This document shows, one piece after another, positions 5,192 through 5,262 of a stretch of 5,262 nt of DNA. The notes beneath the pieces are model-generated. The model saw only the letters and a program-made list of their open reading frames with translations, had not been told where the DNA came from and ran no database searches. Location of the stretch: assembly GCA_027334785.1 (NCBI GenBank), contig DAHWQF010000270.1:1-5262 (forward strand). Direction: 5' to 3'. Both the position numbers and the translations under genes were made by a program. Source of the DNA: Acidimicrobiaceae bacterium. GTDB lineage: Bacteria > Actinomycetota > Acidimicrobiia > Acidimicrobiales > Palsa-688. Within the stretch, counting starts at the first letter, position 1. Each line of letters starts with the position of its first letter.

Positions 5192-5262
5192 ATGGGCCCG
5201 GCCCTGGTAGGTGTCGGGGTCGGTCCCGGCGATCCCAGCCTGATCACGATAAAGGCGCTGTC
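5192..5262 (+). CDS. cobI: Precorrin-2 C20-methyltransferase, first 23 codons, cut by the right edge
   Basis: CobI/CbiL transfers a methyl group from S-adenosylmethionine to C20 of precorrin-2 (or of the cobalt form), the first committed step toward the corrin ring. The visible peptide MGPALVGVGVGPGDPSLITIKAL carries the N-terminal SAM-binding motif of the tetrapyrrole methylase superfamily. The GVGVGPGDP form is the one typical of CobI/CbiL, rather than CobJ, CobM or CysG. The ATG at 5192 is preceded by AGGGAGA (5179-5185) at 6 bases. The ATG at 5185 is out of frame with the motif. It lies downstream of a cobalamin riboswitch, which fits. With so few residues another tetrapyrrole methylase cannot be fully excluded. 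Confidence 0.8.
   Translation, partial: MGPALVGVGVGPGDPSLITIKAL

Noticed and set aside
5019..5210. 63-codon plus-strand frame over the second riboswitch
   Set aside because: It lies within the aptamer core and is out of frame with the CobI start; no coding signal.
4265..5247. Minus-strand open frames over the kinase end and the 3' spacer
   Set aside because: They overlap the intact PfkB domain and the second riboswitch and encode low-complexity Arg/Pro/Gly peptides.
1..5262. Mobile elements, CRISPR arrays, tRNA or rRNA genes
   Set aside because: I saw no transposase motifs, inverted terminal repeats, spaced direct-repeat arrays or tRNA-like cloverleaf in the window.

Overview
The window is very GC-rich, uses GTG and TTG starts next to ATG, and carries a cobalamin (vitamin B12) biosynthesis locus. 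Codon use and protein style suggest a high-GC actinobacterium, possibly of the Acidimicrobiia type. That placement is inference from composition only.

Layout. On the minus strand, bases 886 to 1 encode the N-terminal 295 residues of cobyric acid synthase (CobQ/CbiP), running off the left edge. Its long leader (about 905-1054) is a clear cobalamin riboswitch with a plausible promoter just upstream. Divergent from it, a plus-strand gene at 1105-1866 encodes precorrin-6A reductase (CobK/CbiJ). A gene-free stretch of 345 bases (1867-2211) follows, containing a promoter-like element and an unusually structured leader that I cannot assign to any known riboswitch class. A single 828-codon gene (2212-4698) then encodes an NCS1-family cytosine/purine-type permease fused in frame to a PfkB/ribokinase-family kinase. 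After it come 493 gene-free bases holding a GC-rich compound tandem repeat (4790-4845) and a second cobalamin riboswitch (about 5018-5158, plus strand). That riboswitch precedes the first 23 codons of precorrin-2 C20-methyltransferase (CobI/CbiL), which runs off the right edge.

How the genes fit together. CobI, CobK and CobQ act at early, middle and late steps of corrin ring assembly: C20 methylation, ring reduction, and side-chain amidation. CobQ and CobI are each under their own B12-sensing leader, so cobalamin should repress both arms. The permease-kinase fusion is the unexpected member. It would import a small heterocycle or nucleoside and phosphorylate it on entry. Its position among B12 genes makes a corrinoid lower-ligand precursor, such as alpha-ribazole, a testable guess, but nothing in the sequence proves the substrate.

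Main points for a second look: the permease-kinase fusion; its structured leader with mutually exclusive folds; an extended, repeat-containing CobQ linker with two rare TTA codons; and promoter-like TAGAG motifs recurring before the leader, before the second riboswitch and after it.
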